Shown in pieces: positions 9,421-18,051 of a stretch of 64,000 nucleotides of DNA. Under the pieces are notes generated by a model, which worked only from the letters and a program-made list of their open reading frames with translations, was not told the DNA's origin and made no database searches. The DNA is from Chryseobacterium fluminis (GTDB taxonomy: Bacteria; Bacteroidota; Bacteroidia; Flavobacteriales; Weeksellaceae). The DNA lies in the NCBI RefSeq assembly GCF_026314945.1, contig NZ_CP111121.1, positions 2,418,001-2,482,000 on the forward strand. The letters run 5' to 3'. Each line of letters begins with the position of its first letter. The first letter of the stretch is position 1. The translations under genes and the position numbers were made by a program.

Positions 9421-10854
9421 TTAATTGATATCCCAGAACAGCTTTGTTGTTGCTTTGTCACCTCCGATTGCACTTGCAGCAGCAGATACATTGGCGTTGT
9501 TAGTAACATATTCCTGATCAGAATATGGCATTCTGAAAGGAATACCTCCAATATAAGATGATGGCGGAGCAGTAAGCACAGGATAATCCAATCTTCTTGT
9601 AAAGTTCCACGCGGCAAAAGGACTATTCCACATAGCAATCCAACCTTCATAACCGATTGACTGTTTCCAGTTGGCAGCATTGTAAGGATTGGCTAGAACA
9701 TAAGCATCTGCTTCAGCATCAGAGATCCCGTTTTCTTTCATAGAAGCTTTGACAGCATCTGCATATAACGTTGCTGCTGTTCCCCCGCTTACACTATATC
9801 CTCTCTGAGCGGCTTCAGCCTTTAAGAATAAAACTTCAGTGTAACTTAGCAAATTAGCCGGTGCATTACCAGTTAAGAATGTCGGATTTACATGAGAGTT
9901 ATTTGCAAAAGAGTTTTGCGTTCCGTAAGTACCTCCTTTATATATACCTCCTACTTGAGTAAAGTAAGCTGCTCTTCTAGGATCAGATTTAGCATTCATC
10001 GGGTTAACGATCACATTTGACGGAACAAAGTCATTTCGGCCTGCTGCTACCAAATCATCAAATAAAGGATTGGTAAATGTGTTCCCATCAAATCTCAAAG
10101 AATAAGAATCTTCTGCTGAAGACAATACACCTCCACTGATAGCGCTTTCTGCGGCAGCTTTGGACGTAGCAGGATCTACATCTGCCAGATTAATGGCGAG
10201 CCTGAGTTTTATAGAATTTGCTAATTTAAGCCACTTTGTCATATCTCCTTTATACACCAAATCTTCAGGATAACCTCCCTTCGCTGTATGAATTTTTGCG
10301 ACTGCTGCATTTAATCTTGAAATAAGGTCCAAATAAATAGTCTTTGCGTCATCATATTTGGGAGATTTGATGGTTTCAGCCTGTAATGCTTCTTTATAAG
10401 GAACATTCCCAAACGTATCTACAATGTTTTCCCAGGTGAAAATAGAAGCAATTTCCAAAGTTGCCCATTTATTGTCCACGACTTCAGGATCTGCATTTAT
10501 TTCATTCGGAAGATCTTTTTTAGCCTGCTCAAGTGGTGCTAATGTATAGACATACATTCTTCTGAAGTGATTTCTAGGTTGGTTTCTAGTCGTCAAATTA
10601 TAGTTTGTTTCCTGCGTATACGTTGTTTCAGTCCACTGTTGAGTAAAGAAACGGTAGTTATTGAAATTGACACTTCCAGTGTACGTATAATAAAACCCCT
10701 GATACATACTTGTAGCTAACATATTTCCTGAGGGCACACTGGATGGGTGCTTCGGATCTTCATTTAAAGAAGTAATATCGCTCTGACATGAATTAACCAT
10801 GAACATTGAAGCAACAATTCCTCCCGCGTATAATAGTTTTTTGAAATTTTTCAT
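9421..10854 (-). CDS. SusD/RagB-type nutrient-binding outer-membrane lipoprotein (SusD-like_2 type)
   Basis: Partner lipoprotein of the SusC encoded just upstream. It has a lipoprotein signal peptide with lipobox VNSC (Cys at about 23), followed by SDITSLNEDPKHPSSVP, typical of the family. Later motifs are DTFGNVPYKEALQ, KYDDAKTIYLDLISRL, and near the C terminus FAAWNFTRRLDYPVLTAPPS with IPFRMPYSDQE. The 477 residues are a normal length. It lies 18 bases after susC and ends in a strong terminator. It is divergent from the first SusD in sequence but built the same way, so the two operons probably take up different substrates. The substrate is not evident. Confidence 0.9.
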   Translation of the reverse strand: MKNFKKLLYAGGIVASMFMVNSCQSDITSLNEDPKHPSSVPSGNMLATSMYQGFYYTYTGSVNFNNYRFFTQQWTETTYTQETNYNLTTRNQPRNHFRRMYVYTLAPLEQAKKDLPNEINADPEVVDNKWATLEIASIFTWENIVDTFGNVPYKEALQAETIKSPKYDDAKTIYLDLISRLNAAVAKIHTAKGGYPEDLVYKGDMTKWLKLANSIKLRLAINLADVDPATSKAAAESAISGGVLSSAEDSYSLRFDGNTFTNPLFDDLVAAGRNDFVPSNVIVNPMNAKSDPRRAAYFTQVGGIYKGGTYGTQNSFANNSHVNPTFLTGNAPANLLSYTEVLFLKAEAAQRGYSVSGGTAATLYADAVKASMKENGISDAEADAYVLANPYNAANWKQSIGYEGWIAMWNSPFAAWNFTRRLDYPVLTAPPSSYIGGIPFRMPYSDQEYVTNNANVSAAASAIGGDKATTKLFWDIN

Positions 10855-10872
10855 TTTAAATGGTCTTAAATT

Positions 10873-13800
10873 TTAGAATTTAAATGTGAAGTTTACTCCA
10901 AGTTCTCTGGTAGTAGGCAGTGATCCTACTGATGATCCGTATGAATACAAGCCTCCCATTTGCGAAGATTCCGGATCGGCATACGGAAGATTCTTATGAA
11001 TGATCCAAAGGTTTCTTCCTACAATGGATATTTTAGCATCATTCATAAACGTATTGGCCAGTAAACTTTTCGGAAGAGAATAGGTAATACTTGCCTCTCT
11101 TAATTTTACATAAGATCCGTCATATACATATCTTTTATCCGGAGCAATAGCGTACCCATCATTAGGATTATTACCATATTCATTAGGATCAACGCCACTT
11201 ACAGCAGTTGTATTTACCTGTCCATTAGGATTAACTCCTGCCAGTACCGGTGTACCTGTTCTGTACCCATCCACAGCTGTTTCTGGGAATAATCCACTTG
11301 CAAGTCCGTAATACATATCTGATGAAAATACATCACCTCCATGGCGAACATCAATCAAAAAACTTAATGAAAAGTCCTTATATCTGAATGAGTTTCTTAA
11401 ACCTCCGGTCCATTTGGCCTGTACATTTCCGATCACTTTATTATTTTCAGTCTGGTATAATCCTGACGTTGGATCAACTACTTTTTCACCATTCAAATAT
11501 ACGTAATCACTTCCATAAATATCACCCCATTGATTGCCGACTGAGGCTACAATAGAGGCACCCCCTACTAGACTCACCAATTGATATACCTGTAAACCTT
11601 CAGCCAGCTCAACCACTTTACTTCTGTTTCTGGCCCAGTTTGCATCGATATCCCATGCAAAGTCTTTATTTTTTATCGGGCTGATTCCCAAATGCAATTC
11701 AATCCCTTGGTTATTAATCTGCCCTGCATTAATTGCAGCTCCTAAACTTCCGGAAGCAGCCGAAATATCAGGAGAGATCAGCTGGTCAAATGTTTTTGTA
11801 TCGTAATATGCTGCATCAAAAACAATTCGGTCTCTTAAGAAGTGAACTTCAGTACCTACTTCAAATTCTCTCGAACGCTGTGGCTTCAGATTGTCATTTT
11901 TCAGTATTGTTTGTGGTCTGTAAATATTTATATTTCCATTTCCTGTATTAAAATAGCCCGCTGTATAATAAGTATATTTTAATTGATACGGATCGGCAGT
12001 TCCCCCTACTTCTGCAAAGTTCCCCCGTACTTTCCAAAAATTCATTACCGATTTTTGAGATTTTAAAAGTTCTGATAAAATCAGGGAACCGGAGACTGAA
12101 CCATAGGTATATTTATTATTTCCATCCGGTAAAGTTGAGCTGACATCTCTTCTTATTGTCCCGTCCAAATAGAAGATTTTATTGAAGTCGAATGAAGCCG
12201 TTGCATATAAACTATTGGTTTGTGTTGTCGCTTCAAATTCTACAGGATTCAGAAGCGGGGCTTTCGAGTTGTCTAATGAATAGTAGCCTGCCGTGATCAG
12301 TCCTCCCTCTGTCGAAGCTTCGATAGTGCTTTCATAGTTTCTTCTAACGTTTCCTCCCGCAATACCGCTTATGTTCAGCCAAGATGTAAGATCATATTTA
12401 TAGTTTGCAAATACATCATAATTAGTCTCACTTCTTTTCAAATCGTATCTGTGATATCCTGAGCCGACTGCTTTGCCTGATACCCCGAAATTCTGAGGAT
12501 AAGATCCCGGAGCCAATCTTCTTTCAAAAACCAGATTTGTATTATCATAGCTTAATTTACCTGTAATATTGATATGGCTATCAAGATCATAAGTTAATTG
12601 AGCATATGAGAATGTTCTTGTTCTGTCATCGGTAGAATAATTCTGATAACGTTGGAAATAGGGATTGTTCCAGAAAGCAGGCTTACCGTTTGTATCACTT
12701 ACCCTGTTCCACGTCACGTTTCCATAGTTGTTAGCAAGTGTAGGACTTCCCACATTATTGAAATAAGAATTTTTTAAAGATTCCAAATCGACATTCGTTT
12801 GCCACCATTGTCTGAAACCTGTTACAATATTATCATTATATCCTGTTTCCGTTCTACCTGTAGTTCCCTGAAGAGTTAAAGTTGAATAAACAGTGGCATG
12901 TAATTTTGGATTTAAATCATAATTGATCTTTGTAGAGATTGTATTTTTTCTTAAATCCGAATTAGGCAATAGACCATTGGAAATATTGTTGTCATAAGTT
13001 AAATTAAAATTGAATCCTTTAGTTCCTTTAGAGAGTGAAATGGAGTTAACAAATGACATCGGAGTTTCAAAAAACTTGAGAGGCCCGTTTTTAGCAGCTA
13101 CCCAGGGAGTCGCCTTATTAAAGTTAGGTGATTTCGGATCGAAAGAATCCCATTGGTATACTAACAAATTAGGATCATAGGCCGGTCCCCATGAAGCATC
13201 ATCTCCGAAATTAGCATAATTGATACCATTTCCATCATCTCCATATTCAAAAGATGGCTGATATCCTGCTCCATATCTAGTCTGGTATTTAGCAAAGGTA
13301 GATTTATCTACAAAACCTCCCTGTACCGAGGAAGATAAAGTGATCCCCCAGGATTTATCGTCTTTTCCTTTACCATTTTTGGTTGTAATGACAATTACCC
13401 CATTGAGTCCTCTTTCTCCATATAAAGCAGAGGCTGCTGCTCCTTTTAAGACGTTTACCGACTCGATATCTTCCTGGTTAATATCGGAAAGGGCATTCCC
13501 CAGATCATATCCTCCGTTTTGGTTACCGAAAGAGGTAGATGAGTTATTAACTGGTGATCCATCAATAACAATGAGGGGATTACTTCCTCCCAGAGATTTT
13601 ACACCACGAATAACCAGGTTAGCTGACCCTCCGAAGTTGGAGTTTGTATTTACATTAAGACCGGCCACTTTACCGGAAAGCTGAGAAGCTATATTACCCG
13701 TATTGGTGGTCCCTTCGAATAATTTATCTGCTTTTACTTCCTGAGAAGCATAACCGAGAGATTTTTTCTCTCTTTTAATACCGAGTGCAGTCACTACCAC

Positions 13801-13911
13801 CGCATCGATTTCTTTGGTTTCCACTGTATCATTCTTCACCTGTTGGGCATAAGCCACAGCTAGGGATGAAGATAGTACTAAGACAAGCACACCAGCTGTT
13901 AGTTTCTTCAT
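10873..13911 (-). CDS. SusC/RagA-type TonB-dependent outer-membrane transporter
   Basis: A 1012-residue outer-membrane channel powered by TonB-ExbBD that imports the ligand held by the SusD lipoprotein. Signal peptide MKKLTAGVLVLVLSSSLAVAYAQ; then KEIDAVVVTALGIKREKKSL, which replaces the longer carboxypeptidase-like N-domain seen in many SusC proteins; plug domain with NPLIVIDGSPVNNSS and ESVNVLKGAAASALYGERG; a long 22-strand-type barrel; C-terminal strand LGVNFTFKF. It is intact, unlike its neighbour. The first 60 residues of both SusC proteins are strikingly alike and the upstream boxes match, so they are tandem paralogues. The distant downstream genes give no clue to the ligand. Confidence 0.93.
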   Translation of the reverse strand: MKKLTAGVLVLVLSSSLAVAYAQQVKNDTVETKEIDAVVVTALGIKREKKSLGYASQEVKADKLFEGTTNTGNIASQLSGKVAGLNVNTNSNFGGSANLVIRGVKSLGGSNPLIVIDGSPVNNSSTSFGNQNGGYDLGNALSDINQEDIESVNVLKGAAASALYGERGLNGVIVITTKNGKGKDDKSWGITLSSSVQGGFVDKSTFAKYQTRYGAGYQPSFEYGDDGNGINYANFGDDASWGPAYDPNLLVYQWDSFDPKSPNFNKATPWVAAKNGPLKFFETPMSFVNSISLSKGTKGFNFNLTYDNNISNGLLPNSDLRKNTISTKINYDLNPKLHATVYSTLTLQGTTGRTETGYNDNIVTGFRQWWQTNVDLESLKNSYFNNVGSPTLANNYGNVTWNRVSDTNGKPAFWNNPYFQRYQNYSTDDRTRTFSYAQLTYDLDSHINITGKLSYDNTNLVFERRLAPGSYPQNFGVSGKAVGSGYHRYDLKRSETNYDVFANYKYDLTSWLNISGIAGGNVRRNYESTIEASTEGGLITAGYYSLDNSKAPLLNPVEFEATTQTNSLYATASFDFNKIFYLDGTIRRDVSSTLPDGNNKYTYGSVSGSLILSELLKSQKSVMNFWKVRGNFAEVGGTADPYQLKYTYYTAGYFNTGNGNINIYRPQTILKNDNLKPQRSREFEVGTEVHFLRDRIVFDAAYYDTKTFDQLISPDISAASGSLGAAINAGQINNQGIELHLGISPIKNKDFAWDIDANWARNRSKVVELAEGLQVYQLVSLVGGASIVASVGNQWGDIYGSDYVYLNGEKVVDPTSGLYQTENNKVIGNVQAKWTGGLRNSFRYKDFSLSFLIDVRHGGDVFSSDMYYGLASGLFPETAVDGYRTGTPVLAGVNPNGQVNTTAVSGVDPNEYGNNPNDGYAIAPDKRYVYDGSYVKLREASITYSLPKSLLANTFMNDAKISIVGRNLWIIHKNLPYADPESSQMGGLYSYGSSVGSLPTTRELGVNFTFKF

Positions 13912-13934
13912 ATCAAATTAATTTGTTGTACCAT

Positions 13935-13961
13935 GCAAATTTGTAAAACTTTCTTAACAAG
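13935..13961 (-). promoter_or_regulatory. Second copy of the conserved susC upstream box
   Basis: Identical in 26 of 27 positions to 9084-9110 and at the same 24-base distance from the start codon. The dyad is imperfect here (TTGTTAA / TTTACAA). Confidence 0.55.
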
Positions 13962-14016
13962 ACAAAATAAAATCATAAAGAAATTACTATTTCTATCATA
14001 ACTACTATAATTTTCT

Positions 14017-14024
14017 TAATTTTG
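14017..14024 (+). promoter_or_regulatory. Bacteroidota -7 promoter box for rnhB
   Basis: TAATTTTG matches the TAnnTTTG consensus and lies 24 bases before the rnhB ATG. No clear -33 TTG at the usual spacing. Confidence 0.5.
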
Positions 14025-14047
14025 CATGATAAATAATCTTAAAAATT

Positions 14048-14632
14048 ATGGATTTGCTAAAGAAGTGGACGGATATTTATATTGAAGCAGGATGTGATGA
14101 GGTGGGAAGAGGATGTCTCAGTGGTCCGGTAGTTGCAGCAGCAGTTATTGTGGATGATGATTTTAAGCAAAATTTAGTTAATGATTCCAAAAAGTTAAAT
14201 TTCAAAACCCGGATGGAACTGGACAGTTATATAAAAGATAATGTTAAAAATTATGCCATTGCAGAACTTCCACCATCTTTCATAGACGAACATAATATAC
14301 TGAATTCCAGTATACATGCCATGCATCAGGCACTGGATCAGCTTACCATACGGCCCGAACTTATTTTAGTGGACGGCAATAAATTTCATCCCTATAATTA
14401 CATTCCTCATCAGTGTATTATCAAAGGAGATTCAAAAGTTTTATCTATTGCAGCGGCTTCGATTTTAGCTAAAAACTACAGGGACCAACTGATGATTGAG
14501 CTTCATGATGAGCATCCTGAGTACGGATGGAATACCAATTTCGGATATGCTACAAAAAAACACCAGGAGGCCCTGATAAAGCATGGTCCCACGAAACATC
14601 ACCGTTTTTCATTCCGATTGAAGTACGACTAA
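14048..14632 (+). CDS. rnhB: Ribonuclease HII
   Basis: Cleaves RNA in RNA-DNA hybrids and starts removal of misincorporated ribonucleotides. The 194 residues are the usual length. Motifs: GCDEVGRG with catalytic Asp17-Glu18, LVDGN with Asp109, and SIAAASILAKNYRD, which includes the family's SILAK helix. The C-terminal GYATKKHQEAL and GPTKHHRFSF are also typical. It has its own promoter box and a terminator that is shared with the convergent yidC gene, so it appears monocistronic. Confidence 0.96.
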   Translation: MDLLKKWTDIYIEAGCDEVGRGCLSGPVVAAAVIVDDDFKQNLVNDSKKLNFKTRMELDSYIKDNVKNYAIAELPPSFIDEHNILNSSIHAMHQALDQLTIRPELILVDGNKFHPYNYIPHQCIIKGDSKVLSIAAASILAKNYRDQLMIELHDEHPEYGWNTNFGYATKKHQEALIKHGPTKHHRFSFRLKYD

Positions 14633-14698
14633 AATCACCACCGTTTGAATTATAAAGTTTTCAACATTAGGTGATGTAATTTAAAATCTGTCTAAATA

Positions 14699-14732
14699 AA
14701 AAAGGAGAAGCAATATTTACTTCTCCTTTTTC
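14699..14732. terminator. Bidirectional terminator between rnhB and yidC
   Basis: A 10-bp perfect stem AAAGGAGAAG / CTTCTCCTTT with a 9-nt loop and T-rich tail on both strands. Confidence 0.85.
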
Positions 14733-14751
14733 GTTATACAAGATTAATTAT

Positions 14752-16548
14752 CTATTTTTTCTTTCTTTGCTGTTCTTGTGATTTTTGCTGTTCCTGCGCC
14801 TTCTCCATCATTTCTCTCATTCTCTTCTGGAATTTTCCTTCAGCTTTCGGCTTTTCTTTATTGGCCTGAATCTGGGCATGAATTTTCTTTTCATCCAGAA
14901 TCACATATTTAATGACCAGGATAATTAAGATATTAATCGCATTGGATACGAAGTAATACCACGAAAGACCCGATGCCGATGTATTAAGGAAGAATAGGAA
15001 TGTAATCGGGAAAATATACATCAGTACCTTCATATTCGGCATTCCCTCCTGTTGAGGCTGCTGCATATTTCCTGAAGTCATCACCGTGTAAATTAAAATG
15101 ACAATCGTACACGCAATGGCAAAAACACTTAAGTGATCTCCTAAGAACGGTACCTTAAACGGTAATTTAATCAGGTCATCGTACGCAGTAAGATCTTTGG
15201 CAAACCAGAATCCCTGTCCTCTCAGATCGATAAAGTTCGGGAAGAAACGGAATAAGGCATAGAAAATAGGAATCTGCACCAAAGCCGGTAAACATCCCGC
15301 CATCTGATTAACGCCTGCCTTTCGGTAGATCTCCATGGTCGCCTGCTGCTTCTTCATTGGGTCGGCATCCTTAAACTTAGCATTTGCTTCATCGATCTCC
15401 GGACGAATCACTCTCATCATGGCACTCAACTTATGTTGTTTATACATGATCGGTGATAAGATCAGCTTCACGATAATAGTCATTACAAAAATTACCCAAC
15501 CTGCGGATAATCCCCAGCCAGCGATAATCCCGTACATCCACATAAAGAAGTAACGGTTCATCCATCCGATGAAGGACCAGCCTAACGGTAAAATTTCATC
15601 AAAGTTTTTATCGTAGGATTTAAGTAACGGTAAATCAAGCGGCATAAAATACCAGGTGAAATCCTGATTCAGTTCGCTTCCTGTCATCTGAACAAAACCT
15701 TCATAATTCAGTTTTTTCAGATATTCTCCCTCTTCAATCGTTTCCTGGTTTCCTTTACTCTGGGTAAACCCGTTTTTGGCCTCGATCACAGAAGCAAAGA
15801 ACTGCTGTTTTACCCCAATCCAGTTAAGGGTTTCTTTTTCTTCATCCATCGTCGTCCTTCCATCGTAATCATATTTTTTATAATTATCGAAAGCATAGGA
15901 AAACTCAGAGTGAGACTGCTCCTGCGCTCTACCCTTTTCCAGATTTCTCACACTGTAATCCCAGATGAAATCTGCCTTATTATCAGATGTAATTTTAGCA
16001 AGGCCCTGAGTTCTTACTTTAAAATCAAGGGTATATTTCGGAAGTAATGTATAGATAAACTGAACAACAGCTCCGTTATAATTCGCGGTCATCGTCACTG
16101 AATTCCCGTTAACAGCAGGAGCAAATACCAAATCCTTGGTATTGATCACCTTTCCTGTTTTATCTTTAAACTGGAAACCGTAATTGGAATTATTTTTATT
16201 GATCAGATAAAGCGGAAGATCTGCTTTATCACTTTTATGATCGTATGCTTTGTATTCTGCCAGTTCTACTTTAGAAACCTGACCTCCCAGACTGGCAAAT
16301 TCAATTTTCAATTCGTTATTCGCCAGATTGGCAGTCTGAATCGCGCCGGGAGTTACATTAGGATTGATATTGCTTGCCTGAGTTTGTTTCACGGCAGTTT
16401 TTGCCTGTTCAGTTTTTTGCTGCTGAGCTTTTACCTCTTCTTCTTTCGATTGTTTGTTTTGGAAATAAAACATAAAACCGAAAAGAACCAAACATAAAAC
16501 CGCAAAACTAATCATTTGACTTTTATCGAGTCCGTTGTTCTGTTGCAT
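14752..16548 (-). CDS. yidC: Membrane protein insertase YidC
   Basis: Inserts and folds inner-membrane proteins, alone or with SecYEG. The 598 residues have the Gram-negative layout: an N-terminal membrane anchor (about 10-28), a coiled linker, a large periplasmic beta domain (about 60-330), and the conserved C-terminal insertase core with five segments (from WGLSAGWVIFVMTIIVKLIL to SWYYFVSNAINILIILVI). The positively charged helix after the core (HKLSAMMRVIRPEI) sits in the cytoplasmic hairpin as expected. The tail is Lys/Gln-rich and coiled (EKAQEQQKSQEQQRKKK), thought to contact ribosomes. Start ATG 16548. In many relatives yidC lies right behind pyrG; here a hydrolase gene on the other strand lies between them. 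Confidence 0.96.
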   Translation of the reverse strand: MQQNNGLDKSQMISFAVLCLVLFGFMFYFQNKQSKEEEVKAQQQKTEQAKTAVKQTQASNINPNVTPGAIQTANLANNELKIEFASLGGQVSKVELAEYKAYDHKSDKADLPLYLINKNNSNYGFQFKDKTGKVINTKDLVFAPAVNGNSVTMTANYNGAVVQFIYTLLPKYTLDFKVRTQGLAKITSDNKADFIWDYSVRNLEKGRAQEQSHSEFSYAFDNYKKYDYDGRTTMDEEKETLNWIGVKQQFFASVIEAKNGFTQSKGNQETIEEGEYLKKLNYEGFVQMTGSELNQDFTWYFMPLDLPLLKSYDKNFDEILPLGWSFIGWMNRYFFMWMYGIIAGWGLSAGWVIFVMTIIVKLILSPIMYKQHKLSAMMRVIRPEIDEANAKFKDADPMKKQQATMEIYRKAGVNQMAGCLPALVQIPIFYALFRFFPNFIDLRGQGFWFAKDLTAYDDLIKLPFKVPFLGDHLSVFAIACTIVILIYTVMTSGNMQQPQQEGMPNMKVLMYIFPITFLFFLNTSASGLSWYYFVSNAINILIILVIKYVILDEKKIHAQIQANKEKPKAEGKFQKRMREMMEKAQEQQKSQEQQRKKK

Positions 16549-16610
16549 TTTATTTTTATTAAAAATTTTTACCTATTGATCGTATGTAGCTGTCCTACAT
16601 TTTGAGTCGA

Positions 16611-16618
16611 CAAAAATA
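16611..16618 (-). promoter_or_regulatory. -7 promoter box for yidC
   Basis: Minus-strand TATTTTTG (TAnnTTTG). The predicted leader is about 60 bases. Confidence 0.5.
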
Positions 16619-16659
16619 CTGTTTTTTTATCAAAACTCTATGGTATAATCCATTACTAT

Positions 16660-16694
16660 ATCATAAACTCAGGCTGAGAATAATCAGTCTGAGT
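16660..16694. repeat. Hairpin resembling a duplicated pyrG-side terminator
   Basis: An 11-bp stem (16667-16677 with 16684-16694, one G-T pair) and a 6-nt loop. The left arm with its flank, ATCATAAACTCAGGCT, recurs almost exactly at 17999-18018 on the other side of the hydrolase gene, where it forms the active terminator. This copy has lost its T-run. The rest of the gene-free stretch 16549-16976 holds the two promoters listed and no credible coding frame. Confidence 0.5.
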
Positions 16695-16930
16695 ATATTA
16701 ATGACGTTTACCGATAATATATTACTTTTTTGGGCAGAAAATATAACTAAGTATGCCATGATGATCAGGAAGATCTATGATTTGTTAAATTAAATAAAAT
16801 CCTGTCTTGAAAATATTAACCAAGACCATCAACAATCAAATGTATATCAAAGATAAATGTCCAAGATGTTAATAATATAATTATGGACATTTCCGGAAAT
16901 GCTTATCAGGCAGTCGCCATAATCCTATTT

Positions 16931-16958
16931 TTGACAATAAGATACATCCTTATATTTG
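16931..16958 (+). promoter_or_regulatory. Bacteroidota promoter (TTG-N17-TATATTTG) for the hydrolase gene
   Basis: A -33-type TTG at 16931-16933, 17 bases, then a perfect TAnnTTTG at 16951-16958, 18 bases before the ATG. This is the best-formed promoter in the window. The TTG inside the -7 box cannot be the start codon. Confidence 0.7.
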
Positions 16959-16976
16959 CTCCTGAAAAAAAACATT

Positions 16977-17990
16977 ATGAAAATAAATATTTGGAAAGTT
17001 TTTGGTATTTTATTGATAATATTTATCGATGGTGCAAAAGCACAGAATACAGTAGAGCAATATAAGATTGATTCTTTAATTTACATTCATAAAAGTATTG
17101 AATTTAAAAAAGATACCATTAATTTTTTAGAGATAGCAAAACCTTCAGTCCATCAGGAAAAGAAAGATTTGATATTTTTTCTGCAGGGTTCAGATCCGTC
17201 CCCTTTAATTTCAGAAGATGACAACGGAAAATTCTTACTGCTCCCCTTTGACTTAAAAGAATTATCGGACAATACTGTCTTTGTCATCATTTCCAAACCT
17301 AAAATTCCTGTTTACCAACATTTCAAAGATCTGGATGACCATTTTAAAATTGATGACCAAAAGATATTAACTGAATATATGAAACGAAATACCCTGAAAT
17401 ATTTAGCGGATGAAGTCAATGTCCTGGTCAGGAAATATTCCAGGGATAACAGAATTAAAAACATTTATGTGATCGGGCATTCACAGGGAGGGAGAATCGC
17501 CTCTCATATTAAGAAGAACAGGATTAAAAAAATGGCCGTCTTATCCGTCAACCTTTTGGGACGCTACGAAGAAAGCATAAATAAGTTAAGGTATGAGGAA
17601 ATTTCTAAACAGGATAGTTTGGTTAATAATAAAATAGAAAAAGAATATAAGTCATTTGACATTTTAAAAGGTAGAAAAACTTTTAAAAATACATTTGAGG
17701 ACTTATCTTTAAAATCTTATAAGACATTTACTTTCCCAAGCACTTTTAACCAGATACTGAAGATTGAAATACCTGTTCTGGTTGTATACGGAACCAACGA
17801 TATTGGGGTTTGCTTAACCAATGATATGGTCAGATTACAGTTAATGGAAAAAAACAAAGAAAATATTCATTTTAAGACCTATCCTCTCCTGAACCATAAT
17901 TTTGAAAAACGAAATCCGGGTACACACGAAAATGAAACGCACTGGCAAAGGGTATTAAAGGAGACCATCATCTGGCTGAAAAAAGATTAA
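16977..17990 (+). CDS. Secreted or periplasmic alpha/beta hydrolase
   Basis: A 337-residue protein with signal peptide MKINIWKVFGILLIIFIDGAKAQ. The nucleophile elbow is GHSQGG in NIYVIGHSQGGRIASH. A probable acid lies in VVYGTNDIGV and a probable His in YPLLNHNFE, completing a Ser-Asp-His triad. It belongs to the broad esterase/peptidase-like alpha/beta hydrolases; the substrate cannot be read. Codon use is more AT-rich and Lys/Asn-rich than in its pyrG and yidC neighbours. The gene lies on the opposite strand to both, between copies of a terminator sequence, which suggests an inserted accessory gene. Start ATG 16977, set by the promoter and the signal peptide. Confidence 0.82.
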   Translation: MKINIWKVFGILLIIFIDGAKAQNTVEQYKIDSLIYIHKSIEFKKDTINFLEIAKPSVHQEKKDLIFFLQGSDPSPLISEDDNGKFLLLPFDLKELSDNTVFVIISKPKIPVYQHFKDLDDHFKIDDQKILTEYMKRNTLKYLADEVNVLVRKYSRDNRIKNIYVIGHSQGGRIASHIKKNRIKKMAVLSVNLLGRYEESINKLRYEEISKQDSLVNNKIEKEYKSFDILKGRKTFKNTFEDLSLKSYKTFTFPSTFNQILKIEIPVLVVYGTNDIGVCLTNDMVRLQLMEKNKENIHFKTYPLLNHNFEKRNPGTHENETHWQRVLKETIIWLKKD

Positions 17991-18003
17991 ATGATTTTAT
18001 CAT

Positions 18004-18038
18004 AAAAAAACTCAGGCTAAATTTGCCTGAGTTTTTTA
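18004..18038. terminator. Bidirectional terminator between hydrolase and pyrG
   Basis: Stem AAACTCAGGC / GCCTGAGTTT with a short A/T loop and T-run on both strands. Confidence 0.88.
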
Positions 18039-18051
18039 TTTTATATCAAAT

